Below are positions 25,489 to 34,437 of a DNA stretch of 35,113 bases, one piece after another. A program made the translations under genes and the position numbers. This stretch comes from Labilibaculum sp. (GTDB taxonomy: Bacteria; Bacteroidota; Bacteroidia; Bacteroidales; Marinifilaceae): positions 1 to 35,113 of the forward strand of contig JAESUW010000157.1 of NCBI GenBank assembly GCA_016760525.1. Direction: 5' to 3'. The stretch's first letter is position 1; the number at the start of each line of letters is the position of its first letter. Under the pieces are notes generated by a model. The model searched no databases and had not been told where the DNA came from. It worked only from the letters and a program-made list of their open reading frames with translations.

Positions 25489-26871
25489 TTAGATTCTTTC
25501 TTTTTCTACATCAGCTATGTTTTTAGGAATTGGTTTTCCCAGTAAGCGTGCACCATTAGCAGTAATCAAGAAATCTTCTTCGTTTCGGCAACCACCAAAA
25601 TCTTTGTACTGTTCTACTTTATCGTAATTTATGAATTGCTCGAAACGTTTTTCCGCTTTCCACATGTCTATCAATTCAGGAATAAAATAGATTCCCGGTT
25701 CAATCGTTAGTACAAATCCTGGTTCAAGTTCTCTGCCCAAGCGCAACGATTTTAATCCGAATTGAGTGCTTTTGGCTTTACCATTGTATCCAACGCATAC
25801 CTCTCCTAAATTTTCCATGTCATGAACATCCATTCCCATCATATGGCCGGTTCCACATTGGAAAAATAGTGCATGAGCACCTTGTCGGATTGCATCGTCG
25901 AGGTCTCCTTTCATGAAACCCATTTGTTTCATTCCTTCTGCAACAGCGCGGCAAGCGGTAAGATGAACTTCTTTGAAGCTAACTCCTGGTTGTAATTTCT
26001 CAATCGCAGCATTGTGAGCATTTAAAGCAATTTGGTATATTTCTTTTTGGCGGCTTGTAAAAGTTTTATCTACAGGGAAAGTACTCGACATGTCGCCGGA
26101 GTAATGCATTCCATTTTCTGCACCGCAATCAAGTAAAAGCATATCACCACTTTTTAATGTATTTCCATGGTAGTGATTATGAAGAGTTTGTCCGTTTATT
26201 GTTGCAATTACGGGGAAAGAAAGTTGTCCTCCCAGGCTAATTGCTATTTCCTGAACTTTAGCAGCAATTTCATATTCCTTCATTCCCGGTTGAGCCATTC
26301 TCATAGCTGCAAGGTGCATTTCTCCCGTGATGTTTACAGCCTCTTTTATTTGAATAATTTCTTCATCAGACTTGTAGTTTCTTTGATTTACCACAGCCTG
26401 AATAAATGGTAATGATGCATTTTTAGATGCAAGATTTGGATGTATTTGTATTAAATAGAGTAGTTTAATTTGATGTTCTGGTCTGTAAGGAGGAAGGTGA
26501 TGAATCGTGCGTGCTTTTAACGCAGCATTATCAAGGTAGGTTTTCAGCTCAGACATTGGTGCTGTTTCACTAATACCAACCACTTCGCTTTTTTCCTTAA
26601 TTGTTGGTTGCGAACCCATCCAAACAATATGGTCGATTGTTAATTCATCACCAAAAATTATTTCACGATTTTCGTCGATATCAATAATGGCATTTAGTCC
26701 GGCATAATCCGAACCAAAAAAATATAAAAAGGTACTATCCTGACGATAATGATAGGTATTGTCAGCATAATTCATTCCACATTCATCGTTACCAAGAAAA
26801 AGGAGAATTCCTGATTTAACTTCAGCTTTAAGCTTATTTCTTCTGTTAATGTAAGTTTCTTTTGAGAACAT
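25489..26871 (-). CDS. pepP: Xaa-Pro aminopeptidase (aminopeptidase P, M24B)
   Basis: A 460-aa cytoplasmic metallopeptidase with an N-terminal aminopeptidase P domain (~1-130) and a C-terminal pita-bread domain. The dinuclear metal site is complete: D248 (LLLDCGAENG), D260 (YSGDMSS), H343 (GTGHMMG), E391 (TIEPGIYF) and E432 (RNEEDF). It releases an N-terminal residue preceding proline. I chose the ATG at 26871 (MFSKETYINRR), which matches the usual family start. The frame opens 18 codons earlier, but that extension is not family-like. A 399-bp gene-free region with a strong palindrome lies upstream. Confidence 0.95.
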   Translation of the reverse strand: MFSKETYINRRNKLKAEVKSGILLFLGNDECGMNYADNTYHYRQDSTFLYFFGSDYAGLNAIIDIDENREIIFGDELTIDHIVWMGSQPTIKEKSEVVGISETAPMSELKTYLDNAALKARTIHHLPPYRPEHQIKLLYLIQIHPNLASKNASLPFIQAVVNQRNYKSDEEIIQIKEAVNITGEMHLAAMRMAQPGMKEYEIAAKVQEIAISLGGQLSFPVIATINGQTLHNHYHGNTLKSGDMLLLDCGAENGMHYSGDMSSTFPVDKTFTSRQKEIYQIALNAHNAAIEKLQPGVSFKEVHLTACRAVAEGMKQMGFMKGDLDDAIRQGAHALFFQCGTGHMMGMDVHDMENLGEVCVGYNGKAKSTQFGLKSLRLGRELEPGFVLTIEPGIYFIPELIDMWKAEKRFEQFINYDKVEQYKDFGGCRNEEDFLITANGARLLGKPIPKNIADVEKERI

Positions 26872-27270
26872 AGTAAGGAGTTTTGGGTTTATTGATTGTA
26901 TGGCGAAGTAAGTTAGTTTACGCACGAATTAGTAATTATAAAATGGATGTGGCTCATTTGTTCAGCTGGTAAACTCTTAAATTACGTTTGCACGGATGCA
27001 AGAATTCCCTAAAAGATATAATCTTTTAAAAATTGGGTGAACAAGATAAGTTGTGATGGGAAATTGGGGGAGGTTTAACAAATCCAACATTCGTACAAAC
27101 CTTTGTACGAACAATTGTATAGTAGTATGAATTTGTTAAAGCAAATCATTCTAGTAGTATAGTTAATTTAAGGTAAATGTAAAAAAAAATTGATAAGTTA
27201 TTCTCTATATCTACTTTAAAATGAGTTTAAACTGAAAGTAGTTAATGCCTTGATCATATTTACGAATCAA
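26872..27270. other. Gene-free region upstream of pepP
   Basis: No open frame of interest. It holds two perfect inverted repeats: TAAAAGAT/ATCTTTTA with an ATA loop (27010-27028) and the larger palindrome at 27090-27111. TAGTAGTAT occurs twice between ~27115 and 27165. It must contain the pepP promoter and the 3' end of the lysO transcript. Confidence 0.55.
27090..27111. promoter_or_regulatory. Near-perfect 22-bp palindrome, candidate operator
   Basis: TTCGTACAAA (27090-27099) and TTTGTACGAA (27102-27111) are exact inverted repeats separated by CC. The size and symmetry fit a dimeric regulator's operator. No T-run follows, so it is not a terminator. It is ~220 bp from the pepP start codon. 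Confidence 0.6.
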
Positions 27271-27876
27271 TTATAAGAATTCAAGAATTAAAGGCACAAT
27301 TACAGGAACAAGAATGGTTAGTACTATACCACTAAAAACAGCGATAATGGCATATTCTTTTCCTGAATATCTCACAATAATAGGTAGTGTGGTATCCATT
27401 GCTGTTGCACCTCCGGAAGCAATTCCTGCCAATTTGCCAAAGTATTTAACAAATAAAGGAGTAACTAACAGCGTTAAAATTTCCCGAATAATATTCGAAA
27501 GAAGAGCGATTACACCAAGAGTATCGCTATGAAATTCTGTTATCATTACGCTCGATAAGCTGTAGTAGCCAAAACCGGCACCTACCGCCATAGCTTCACC
27601 AATACTAATATCCGAAAGGAGAGCCGAAAACGCAGAAACACCAAGTAAAGAACCCACAATAACCGAAATGGGAACCAAAACAATTTTAATATTAATCTCA
27701 CGAATTACTTTCCATGATGATCGATCGGTTCCAATGCCGATTCCTACCAAAAACATAAGAAGATATAGAGCATAAATACTAAAATCAGATTCCAAAAGAC
27801 TTTCAGGAAGAAAGCGTGTTAGTCCGAAAATTAAGCCCAGAACAAAAAAACTAAGTATGATTAAGCTGCCTTTCAT
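27271..27876 (-). CDS. lysO: LysO-like lysine exporter, C-terminal half
   Basis: A 201-aa integral membrane protein with six or so hydrophobic helices. It corresponds to the C-terminal two thirds of E. coli LysO (YbjE), with the diagnostic GAGFGYYSLSSV and SGGATAMDTTLPIIVRYSG segments. LysO exports L-lysine and toxic analogues across the inner membrane. Here the protein is encoded by two genes; the N-terminal piece is six bases upstream on the same strand. The pieces presumably assemble into one transporter. Confidence 0.85.
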   Translation of the reverse strand: MKGSLIILSFFVLGLIFGLTRFLPESLLESDFSIYALYLLMFLVGIGIGTDRSSWKVIREINIKIVLVPISVIVGSLLGVSAFSALLSDISIGEAMAVGAGFGYYSLSSVMITEFHSDTLGVIALLSNIIREILTLLVTPLFVKYFGKLAGIASGGATAMDTTLPIIVRYSGKEYAIIAVFSGIVLTILVPVIVPLILEFL

Positions 27877-27882
27877 ATGGAA

Positions 27883-28167
27883 TTATTTCTTTTTGAAAAA
27901 AAGATTGTAAGTAAAATATGCACAAATTAGAGAACCAAGAACGGCTCCAATTGTAAGAACTAAGGCCTGAATTCCAATAGAATGAAGGTTATTAATTATT
28001 TTATCGTTGGTGCCAACACCAATACCCAAAATAAAAAGCAAAAGGAAGATTGAAAAAGAGGTTAAGGCACCTATAATCTTAATAATTTTAGGTTTGTTGC
28101 CTATGATAAGACCAATTCCGATTCCTAAAATCATTATGGCTAAAACAATGATGATATCCGTAAGCAT
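27883..28167 (-). CDS. lysO: LysO-like lysine exporter, N-terminal half
   Basis: A 94-aa membrane protein with three hydrophobic helices (DIIIVLAIMILGIGIGLIIG, SFSIFLLLFILGIGVG, and GIQALVLTIGAVLGSLICAYF). It matches the N-terminal part of LysO/DUF340. It ends in KKK and is followed after six bases by the C-terminal gene. No frameshift is needed to explain the split: each piece has its own start and stop, and the split form is the one I would expect in Bacteroidota. Confidence 0.8.
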   Translation of the reverse strand: MLTDIIIVLAIMILGIGIGLIIGNKPKIIKIIGALTSFSIFLLLFILGIGVGTNDKIINNLHSIGIQALVLTIGAVLGSLICAYFTYNLFFKKK

Positions 28168-28309
28168 AGTTGTGACAATTTTCTAAAATACAAGTTTTTG
28201 AATCTGAAGTCGCAATATTAGTTTTTTCTTTCAGATAATAAAATTGTAAAAGCAGATAGTTTATCTTCTTGTATTGACTGAACAATAGAAAATTGATATT
28301 TTGGGCATA

Positions 28310-28340
28310 AAAAAAGGCTGAATCTTTCGAAACAGCCTCT
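28310..28340 (-). terminator. Intrinsic terminator after galM
   Basis: On the minus strand, AGGCTG pairs with CAGCCT around a 12-base loop containing TTTCGAAAG, then a seven-T run. It begins 12 bp past the galM stop. Confidence 0.85.
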
Positions 28341-28351
28341 GTAATATTTTA

Positions 28352-29362
28352 TTAGAAAATAAGTTTGTAGTTTGTCTGATGTTGGTAAACCTCACCAGGT
28401 TTTAACCAGCCATGTTTAAAGTTCTTATGATTTGGAGCATCCGGATATCCTTGAGCTTCCAAAGCAACTCCAGAGAATGGCCCGAATTTTCCTGCTGTGA
28501 TATATTTTCCTGTGTAAACCTGTAATCCAGGAAATGTAGTTGCAACCTCCATTGTTACTTTACCTTCTTTATCGGAAAGTTCAGCTACTTTTCTAGGAGT
28601 TTCTGTAGATTCACCAAAAGCATAGCAGTCGTCGTAATTCTCAATATCTTCAATATCTCTGTCTATCGATTTTTTTGTTGTAAAATCGAAAAGAGTTTTG
28701 TTGATATCATATAATTTACCACTAGGAATTAAAAAATCATCAGATTCTAAAATGAATGATGTGTCAACCTTAAGTTGGTGGTCTAGAATGCTTTCAAAAT
28801 TGTTTGATAAGTTAAAATAAGAGTGCTGCGTTAAATTAATTGGAGTTGTTTTATCGGTTACCGCTTTGTAATGAATCTGCAATTCATTTTCATCGGTAAG
28901 CTTATAAATTACCTCGGTATTTAAATTTCCTGGGAAATTTTCTTCCCCGTCAGGACTCAGATAACTTAATTTTAAATCTTCATTATTGATGATTTCGGCT
29001 TTCCATACTTTTTTGTCAAATCCAATCTCACCACCGTGTAAATGATGATCGCCATGATTACAAGGGAGTTGTATCTCTTTTCCGTCGAGGGTAACAAGTC
29101 CTTTGCTGATTCGATTTCCAAAACGACCAATTAAAGCGCCGAAATATGGATAGTTACTCAGATAATCGTTGTTTGTATATTCTTCAAGTGAATCAAAACC
29201 TAAAACAATATTTCTCTCCTCATTTGGTAGTGGCAAAGTAAATGAAGTTAGAATACCACCGTAATTGGTGATTTTTGCAGTTACGCCATTTTTATTTCGG
29301 AGGGTGTATAGCTGTACTTTTTCTCCATTACAAGTTAATCCAAAATCGATTATATCAATCAT
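28352..29362 (-). CDS. galM: Aldose 1-epimerase (galactose mutarotase)
   Basis: A 336-aa cytoplasmic protein with no signal peptide and the all-beta GalM fold. Active-site residues are H109 (HHLHGG), H180 (LTQHSYFNL, general acid) and E302 (ALEAQGYPDAPNH, general base). R80 in IGRFGNRI also matches the family. It interconverts alpha- and beta-anomers of galactose and glucose. It is a single-gene unit with its own terminator. A near-consensus -7 box on the minus strand (TACTTTCG, 29401-29394) lies ~30 bp upstream of the start. Confidence 0.95.
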   Translation of the reverse strand: MIDIIDFGLTCNGEKVQLYTLRNKNGVTAKITNYGGILTSFTLPLPNEERNIVLGFDSLEEYTNNDYLSNYPYFGALIGRFGNRISKGLVTLDGKEIQLPCNHGDHHLHGGEIGFDKKVWKAEIINNEDLKLSYLSPDGEENFPGNLNTEVIYKLTDENELQIHYKAVTDKTTPINLTQHSYFNLSNNFESILDHQLKVDTSFILESDDFLIPSGKLYDINKTLFDFTTKKSIDRDIEDIENYDDCYAFGESTETPRKVAELSDKEGKVTMEVATTFPGLQVYTGKYITAGKFGPFSGVALEAQGYPDAPNHKNFKHGWLKPGEVYQHQTNYKLIF

Positions 29363-29540
29363 TTAAAAAATTGTTAGTTTTTAATCAGAAATTCGAAAGT
29401 AAAACAATTTATTCATTTTTCATTTCAGATATAGAATATTTAAATTATTTTTTTAACTAAATGTTAATCAGGAATGTGTAGGTTTTATTAAATCCAGGTA
29501 CTGTCAATTTTTGATTTCGATTTAAATAAAAGGCTTTTAA

Positions 29541-29813
29541 TTAAAGTATCACTATTCCTTCAATGTCTTGAGCACTAATGTAGATGTTAATTACATCATC
29601 TGCCGATTTCATAGTTTTTTTTACAGTTATCCCGATGAACTTAAGATCTTTTGAAGTTTTAAAGGCAAATTCAGTCTTTGCCGGAAATAGTTTCTTTATA
29701 GCATTCACTTTTTCATCAGAATTAGGAATGATAAATTTAAACATGTACAATGAAGGCCATGTACATGACTCTATTAGTTGATATCTAAGTTTACTGTATT
29801 TCTCTTGTTCCAT
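29541..29813 (-). CDS. DUF493 (YbeD-like) family protein, 90 aa
   Basis: This small cytoplasmic protein has the ferredoxin-like DUF493 signature: an N-terminal helix, then WPSLYMFKFIIP, a second helix with the KxLFP motif, and the closing IYxxAxxIEGIVIL segment. YbeD-type proteins resemble ACT domains and are proposed to be regulatory; the ligand is unknown. It stands alone. The 252 bp upstream is shared with the divergent RND operon. Confidence 0.85.
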   Translation of the reverse strand: MEQEKYSKLRYQLIESCTWPSLYMFKFIIPNSDEKVNAIKKLFPAKTEFAFKTSKDLKFIGITVKKTMKSADDVINIYISAQDIEGIVIL

Positions 29814-29975
29814 TTTTGTATTTGAATAAATTTGGAGTTCAAAAGTCGGAATTATTTTTTAAACCACCTTTTCTAAATCCCACTATTTTAGAAAAGAAGT
29901 AAAACTTCAAATTCATTTTGCGTATTGTCTTGATTGAGGAAATATCAATTTTTTGTTAAAAAATAATTATCGTTC

Positions 29976-30003
29976 TTTAAACTATTAAAGATGATTACCT
30001 TTG
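29976..30003 (+). promoter_or_regulatory. Bacteroidota-type promoter for the RND operon
   Basis: TACCTTTG at 29996-30003 is an exact match to the Bacteroidota -7 box TAnnTTTG. TTTA (29976-29979), 16 bases upstream, is a plausible -33 element (consensus TTTG). Transcription would start ~10 bases later, giving a leader of about 50 bases before the adaptor ATG at 30066. Confidence 0.6.
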
Positions 30004-30065
30004 AATGTTACCATTTATGGGTGTTAAAACATACAATAAAAAAATACCACTAACTAAAAATATCG

Positions 30066-31187
30066 ATGAAGAGAAAAGTAATTATTATTTTACTGGTTTT
30101 AGCAACATTGGCAATTTCTTTTGCAGCAATGAAAGGTTTAAGCAGTTTAAAGGAATCTCCCAAAAAGAATTTAGACAAAAAAAAGCTGCCATTTGTTAAG
30201 GTTGAGACTGTAAATTACCATATGATTTCTTCTCCTATAATTGAGAAAGGCAGATTGGCTTCTAATTTAGAAGTGAATTTAAGTTCTGAAGTTGCAGGTA
30301 GAATAGTTGAGACTGGTGTTCCTTTAAAAGTAGGGCAGAAATTTAAAAAAGGACAATTGCTGATTCGTATTTATGAAGAAGATGCAAAAATGGATTTACG
30401 TGCTCAAAAGAGTCGTTTCTTGAATAAGTTAGCTGAAAATTTACCAGACATTAAAGTGGACTATTCTGATAATTTTGAGGTGTGGATGAGTTTTTTTAAT
30501 TCGATTAATTTGGAAGGGAGTATTCCTGAATTACCAAAACTTAAGTCCAATCAGGAAAAGGTTTTTATGGCGAGCAGAAATGTTTTAGGGGATTATTATG
30601 CCATTAAAAGTTCGGAGGTTAAACTAAATAAAAGAAAGATATACGCACCATTTGATGGTTCTTATATTGAGGTAAATACACAGATTGGATCCGTTGCAGG
30701 AATGGGCTCTAAACTGGCTGGTATTATTGAATCAAATAACCTGGAGCTTCAAGTGCCAATTGAGTCGAGAGAAATTTCCTGGTTGAATTTGAACGAGAAG
30801 GTGGATATTTTGGATTCTGATGGAAAGCTGATCTTTATTGGGGAATTGGTGCGAAAAGCTGATTTTGTTGATCAGGGAACTCAATCTATATCTGTTTTTG
30901 TAAAGTTGGAAAAAACCAATGGCAAAGAATTGTTTCAAGGACAATTTTTAACTGCCCGCTTTAATGGGAAAATGATTGATAATGTAATGGAAATACCTAG
31001 GAGTGCTGTTTTTAGTTCTAATAAAGTGTTTGTTGTAAAGGGCGATATTCTAAAAGTGAGAGAAATTAATGTGGTAAAAAGAAACGAAAACACTTTAGTT
31101 TTTAATGGCTTAAAAAAGGGCGAGATATTGGTTGTGGAACCTCCTGTAAAAGCAACAGAAAACATGCAGGTACAAATTCAGAAATAG
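30066..31187 (+). CDS. RND efflux periplasmic adaptor (membrane fusion protein)
   Basis: A 373-aa protein with an N-terminal membrane anchor/signal (~4-24). A lipoyl half-domain follows (VNLSSEVAGRIVETGVPLKVGQKFKKGQLLIRI, ~77-108), then a short helical hairpin (~115-180), the second lipoyl half (KRKIYAPFDGSYIEVNTQIG) and a beta-barrel and membrane-proximal region. This is the HlyD/AcrA-type adaptor that bridges the pump and the outer-membrane channel. The pump gene follows after six bases and a TolC-like gene after that, so the three form one operon. The substrate cannot be told from the sequence. Confidence 0.9.
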   Translation: MKRKVIIILLVLATLAISFAAMKGLSSLKESPKKNLDKKKLPFVKVETVNYHMISSPIIEKGRLASNLEVNLSSEVAGRIVETGVPLKVGQKFKKGQLLIRIYEEDAKMDLRAQKSRFLNKLAENLPDIKVDYSDNFEVWMSFFNSINLEGSIPELPKLKSNQEKVFMASRNVLGDYYAIKSSEVKLNKRKIYAPFDGSYIEVNTQIGSVAGMGSKLAGIIESNNLELQVPIESREISWLNLNEKVDILDSDGKLIFIGELVRKADFVDQGTQSISVFVKLEKTNGKELFQGQFLTARFNGKMIDNVMEIPRSAVFSSNKVFVVKGDILKVREINVVKRNENTLVFNGLKKGEILVVEPPVKATENMQVQIQK

Positions 31188-31193
31188 CATATA

Positions 31194-34100
31194 ATGAGAA
31201 ATTTAATATCACAATTTGTAAGATATCCGTTTTACGGAAAGATGATTATTGCTTTGCTTGTTATTGCCGGCTCTACCTCTTTATTGTTCATGAAAAAATC
31301 ATTTTTTCCTGAAACAGAATCTAAAATAATTACTGTCTCTATGGTATTTCCCGGCGCTTCACCCAAAGAGGTTGAAGAGGGAATTACTTCTCGTATTGAA
31401 GATGCTGTTAGGGGTATTGTTGGAATTAAGGAAATGAATTCGGTTTCTTCAGAAGGATTTTCCAGATTAACCATTACCACAACAGGAGATTACGATTTGG
31501 ATGAAACATTAGCCGATGTGAAGAACTCTGTTGATGGAATTCCATCCTTTCCTTCGGGTGCAGAAAAGGCTGTAATTGCTAAACGAAGAGCTACAACACC
31601 CGCGATTAGAATGTCGGTTACCGGTAATACCGATTTAATCAGCCTGAAAAAATATGCTGATATAATTTATGATGATTTAATGCGATCAAAGGTAATGTCG
31701 CAAATATCTCTTTCTGGTTTTCCAAATTTGGAATTATCGGTAGAGGTAAAAGAAGATAATTTACGACGTTACAATCTTACATTTAGTGAGATATCTACAG
31801 CAATAGCCAATAATAATATTGATATTTCGGGTGGTGCTATAAAGAATGAGCTTGAGGAGATTTTAATTCGCTCCCGTAATCGTTCGGTGAATCCAGATCA
31901 AATTGGGGAAATTATTTTAAAAGCAAATCCTGACGGAAGCTACATTCGAATTTGCGATGTGGCGAATATTCATTTCCAGTTTCAGGATGTGCCAAATGCA
32001 ACATTTGTCAATAGAAAGCCTGCTATCTCCATTATGGTGAACAAGCTGAATGATGAAGATTTGGAAGAAATCTCAATATTTTGTAACAAATACGCCAAAG
32101 AGTTTAATGAGAAATACGATGATGCTACTTTAGAGATTGGTTTCGACTTCGTTAATTTATTGCAATCAAGATTGGGTCTATTGTACAAAAATGGTGGTTA
32201 TGGATTGTTATTGGTTATTATTTCATTGGCTCTGTTTCTTAGTTTTCGCCTGTCATTATGGGTTGCATGGGGAATTCCAGCTTCCTTTTTGGGGATGTTT
32301 ATAATTGCGAACTTAGTGGGTGTTACCATTAATATGATTTCTCTTTTCGGAATGATTTTAATTATTGGTATTCTCGTAGATGATGGAATTGTAATTGGAG
32401 AGAACATTTACTCTCATTTTGAAAGAGGAAAGAGTCCTAGAAGAGCCGCTATCGATGGTACAATGGAAGTTGTTCCTGCCGTTCTTACTTCAGTAACGAC
32501 CACTATGGTTGCTTTCTCACCACTTTTGCTCGTTACAGGAAATATGAAGTTTTTATACGAAATGGCATTTGTGGTAGTCGCATGTTTAAGCATGTCGCTT
32601 TTCGAGAGTTTATTTGTATTACCAAGTCATGTTGGAAACGAAAAAGTATTAAACAGAAATAGAAAAGATAACTCTTTTAATCGTTTTAGAGGGAAAATTG
32701 AAAAAGGGATCGTTTATGTAAGGGATCGGGTTTATGCTGGAATCTTGGAACGACTGGTTCGTTGGAGATGGTTTGTTATTTTTATTCCTGTGGCTCTGTT
32801 TTTCGTTACAATTGGTTTGTTTAGAGGTGGATTTATTCAAAGCACATTTTTTCCGAATGTAGCTTTCGATACTTTCTCTATGAATATTGCTTATAAACCA
32901 GGAAGCAATAAGAATATCACTATTGCCAAATTAAAGAAATTTGAAAACGCAGTTTGGGAGGTGAATGATGATTTGATGGAAGAATTTCAAGATACAGTAG
33001 CTTTTATTAAGTATACAAGACTATCTTCGGGAAATGCATTTGGCGGTCAGGAGGTTGGTCCTCATGCAGGTAATTTATCTGTTACTTTGCGTGATATGGA
33101 AGGAGCTCCGGTGTCTAGTTTTGATATTTCGGGCAGAGTAAAAGAGAAATTGGGAGATGTAACCGATCTTGAAAAATTTACCATTGGAGCTAATAATCGT
33201 TGGGGAGCTCCGGTTTCGATTAGTTTGCTTGGAAACGATTTGGAGCAACTCAATCAGGCCAATGATTATTTTCAGGGAGAATTGAGAAAAATGGCCTCCT
33301 TATACAATATTAATGATAATAACCCACTGGGAAGTCGTGAGGTAAGATTGAAATTAAAGCCCAAAGCATATTATTTAGGGATGGATCTGCGCTCCATTAC
33401 GACTCAAATCCGTCAAGGATTTTTCGGAGGACAAGTGCAGCGTTTGCAGGAAGGAAAAGATGAAATTAAGGTTTGGGTTCGATATCCGAAAACAGATCGG
33501 GTTTTTATCGGGCAAATGGAGAACATGAGAATTCGTACCCCAAAAGGAGAATTTCCATTGGCAACATTAATCGATTATGAAATTTTGCGCGGACCTGTTA
33601 GCATACAGCGTTACAATGGAGCTCGTGAGATTCGTGTTGATGCAGAGATCATTGATCCGAGTGAACCTGTACCCCCTATTTTGGATTACATCGAAACCAC
33701 TATTTTGCCTGAATTGGAAGCTAAATTTCCAAGTGTTCGACCAGAGTACCAAGGCCAGCAAAAACGTTCTACCGAAGATATTGAGGAGTTGAAGGTCTAT
33801 TTTAGCATCGCTTTTATGTTGATTATTTTTATTGTAATGATTCATTTTCGAAGCTTTACACAAGGAATAATTGTATTGATGATGATTCCTTTGGGTTGGC
33901 TGGGATCTGCCTGGGGACACGGACTTGAAGGTTTTCCTGTATCCATGTTAAGTGTTTGGGGAATGGTTGCCCTTTCGGGAGTAATAATAAACGATGCTGT
34001 GGTATTCCTGTCTAAATACAATTTACTGATTGAAGAAGGAATGGAACCCGAGCCAGCAGTAAAAGAGGCAGGTAAAGCCAGATTTAGAGCCATTGTTTTG

Positions 34101-34358
34101 ACAACAATCACGACTTCTGTTGGTTTGTATCCATTAATTTTAGAGAATTCATTTCAGGCACAATTCTTAATTCCAATGGCAATTGCCTTGGCATATGGAG
34201 TTTTGGTTGGAACCATGTTTATTTTGATGTTTTTTCCTGTATTAATTTTAATCTTGAATGATATTAAAAGAATATCAAAGAGCATTTGGGAAGGTGAGCC
34301 AATTTTAGCTCGTGATGTAGAACCTAAGGTAAAAGAATCAAAGGTAAGTTTAGATTAA
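31194..34358 (+). CDS. RND efflux transporter, inner-membrane permease
   Basis: A 1054-aa AcrB/MexB-superfamily pump: a first membrane helix at ~14-32, two large periplasmic loops with porter and docking subdomains, and the expected twelve helices. The proton-relay aspartates of helix 4 are D396 and D397 in GILVDDGIVIGENIY. The N-terminal FFPETESKIITVSMVFPGASPKEVEE segment is characteristic. It exports small molecules using the proton gradient. It sits between the adaptor and the TolC-like channel gene. There is no adjacent local regulator. Confidence 0.95.
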   Translation: MRNLISQFVRYPFYGKMIIALLVIAGSTSLLFMKKSFFPETESKIITVSMVFPGASPKEVEEGITSRIEDAVRGIVGIKEMNSVSSEGFSRLTITTTGDYDLDETLADVKNSVDGIPSFPSGAEKAVIAKRRATTPAIRMSVTGNTDLISLKKYADIIYDDLMRSKVMSQISLSGFPNLELSVEVKEDNLRRYNLTFSEISTAIANNNIDISGGAIKNELEEILIRSRNRSVNPDQIGEIILKANPDGSYIRICDVANIHFQFQDVPNATFVNRKPAISIMVNKLNDEDLEEISIFCNKYAKEFNEKYDDATLEIGFDFVNLLQSRLGLLYKNGGYGLLLVIISLALFLSFRLSLWVAWGIPASFLGMFIIANLVGVTINMISLFGMILIIGILVDDGIVIGENIYSHFERGKSPRRAAIDGTMEVVPAVLTSVTTTMVAFSPLLLVTGNMKFLYEMAFVVVACLSMSLFESLFVLPSHVGNEKVLNRNRKDNSFNRFRGKIEKGIVYVRDRVYAGILERLVRWRWFVIFIPVALFFVTIGLFRGGFIQSTFFPNVAFDTFSMNIAYKPGSNKNITIAKLKKFENAVWEVNDDLMEEFQDTVAFIKYTRLSSGNAFGGQEVGPHAGNLSVTLRDMEGAPVSSFDISGRVKEKLGDVTDLEKFTIGANNRWGAPVSISLLGNDLEQLNQANDYFQGELRKMASLYNINDNNPLGSREVRLKLKPKAYYLGMDLRSITTQIRQGFFGGQVQRLQEGKDEIKVWVRYPKTDRVFIGQMENMRIRTPKGEFPLATLIDYEILRGPVSIQRYNGAREIRVDAEIIDPSEPVPPILDYIETTILPELEAKFPSVRPEYQGQQKRSTEDIEELKVYFSIAFMLIIFIVMIHFRSFTQGIIVLMMIPLGWLGSAWGHGLEGFPVSMLSVWGMVALSGVIINDAVVFLSKYNLLIEEGMEPEPAVKEAGKARFRAIVLTTITTSVGLYPLILENSFQAQFLIPMAIALAYGVLVGTMFILMFFPVLILILNDIKRISKSIWEGEPILARDVEPKVKESKVSLD

Positions 34359-34437
34359 ATAAAATATAAATTCCCCAATTCGTAAATTACTTCGGACTTT
34401 ATTCCGGGAATTTGGGAACAAATAAAGAATAAAACAA
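34359..34437 (+). other. Intercistronic spacer with imperfect hairpin
   Basis: AATTCCCCAATTCG near 34370 and GGGAATTTGGGAAC near 34408-34420 can pair imperfectly. The hairpin may protect or attenuate the mRNA between the pump and channel genes. No T-run follows it, so it is not a terminator. Confidence 0.4.

Noticed and set aside
27010-27028. Terminator for the lysO genes at the TAAAAGAT/ATCTTTTA hairpin
   Set aside because: The hairpin is AT-only in most of its stem, has no T-run on the minus strand, and lies ~240 bp past the stop.
30005-30199. 64-codon open frame overlapping the adaptor gene start
   Set aside because: It overlaps the well-supported adaptor in another frame.
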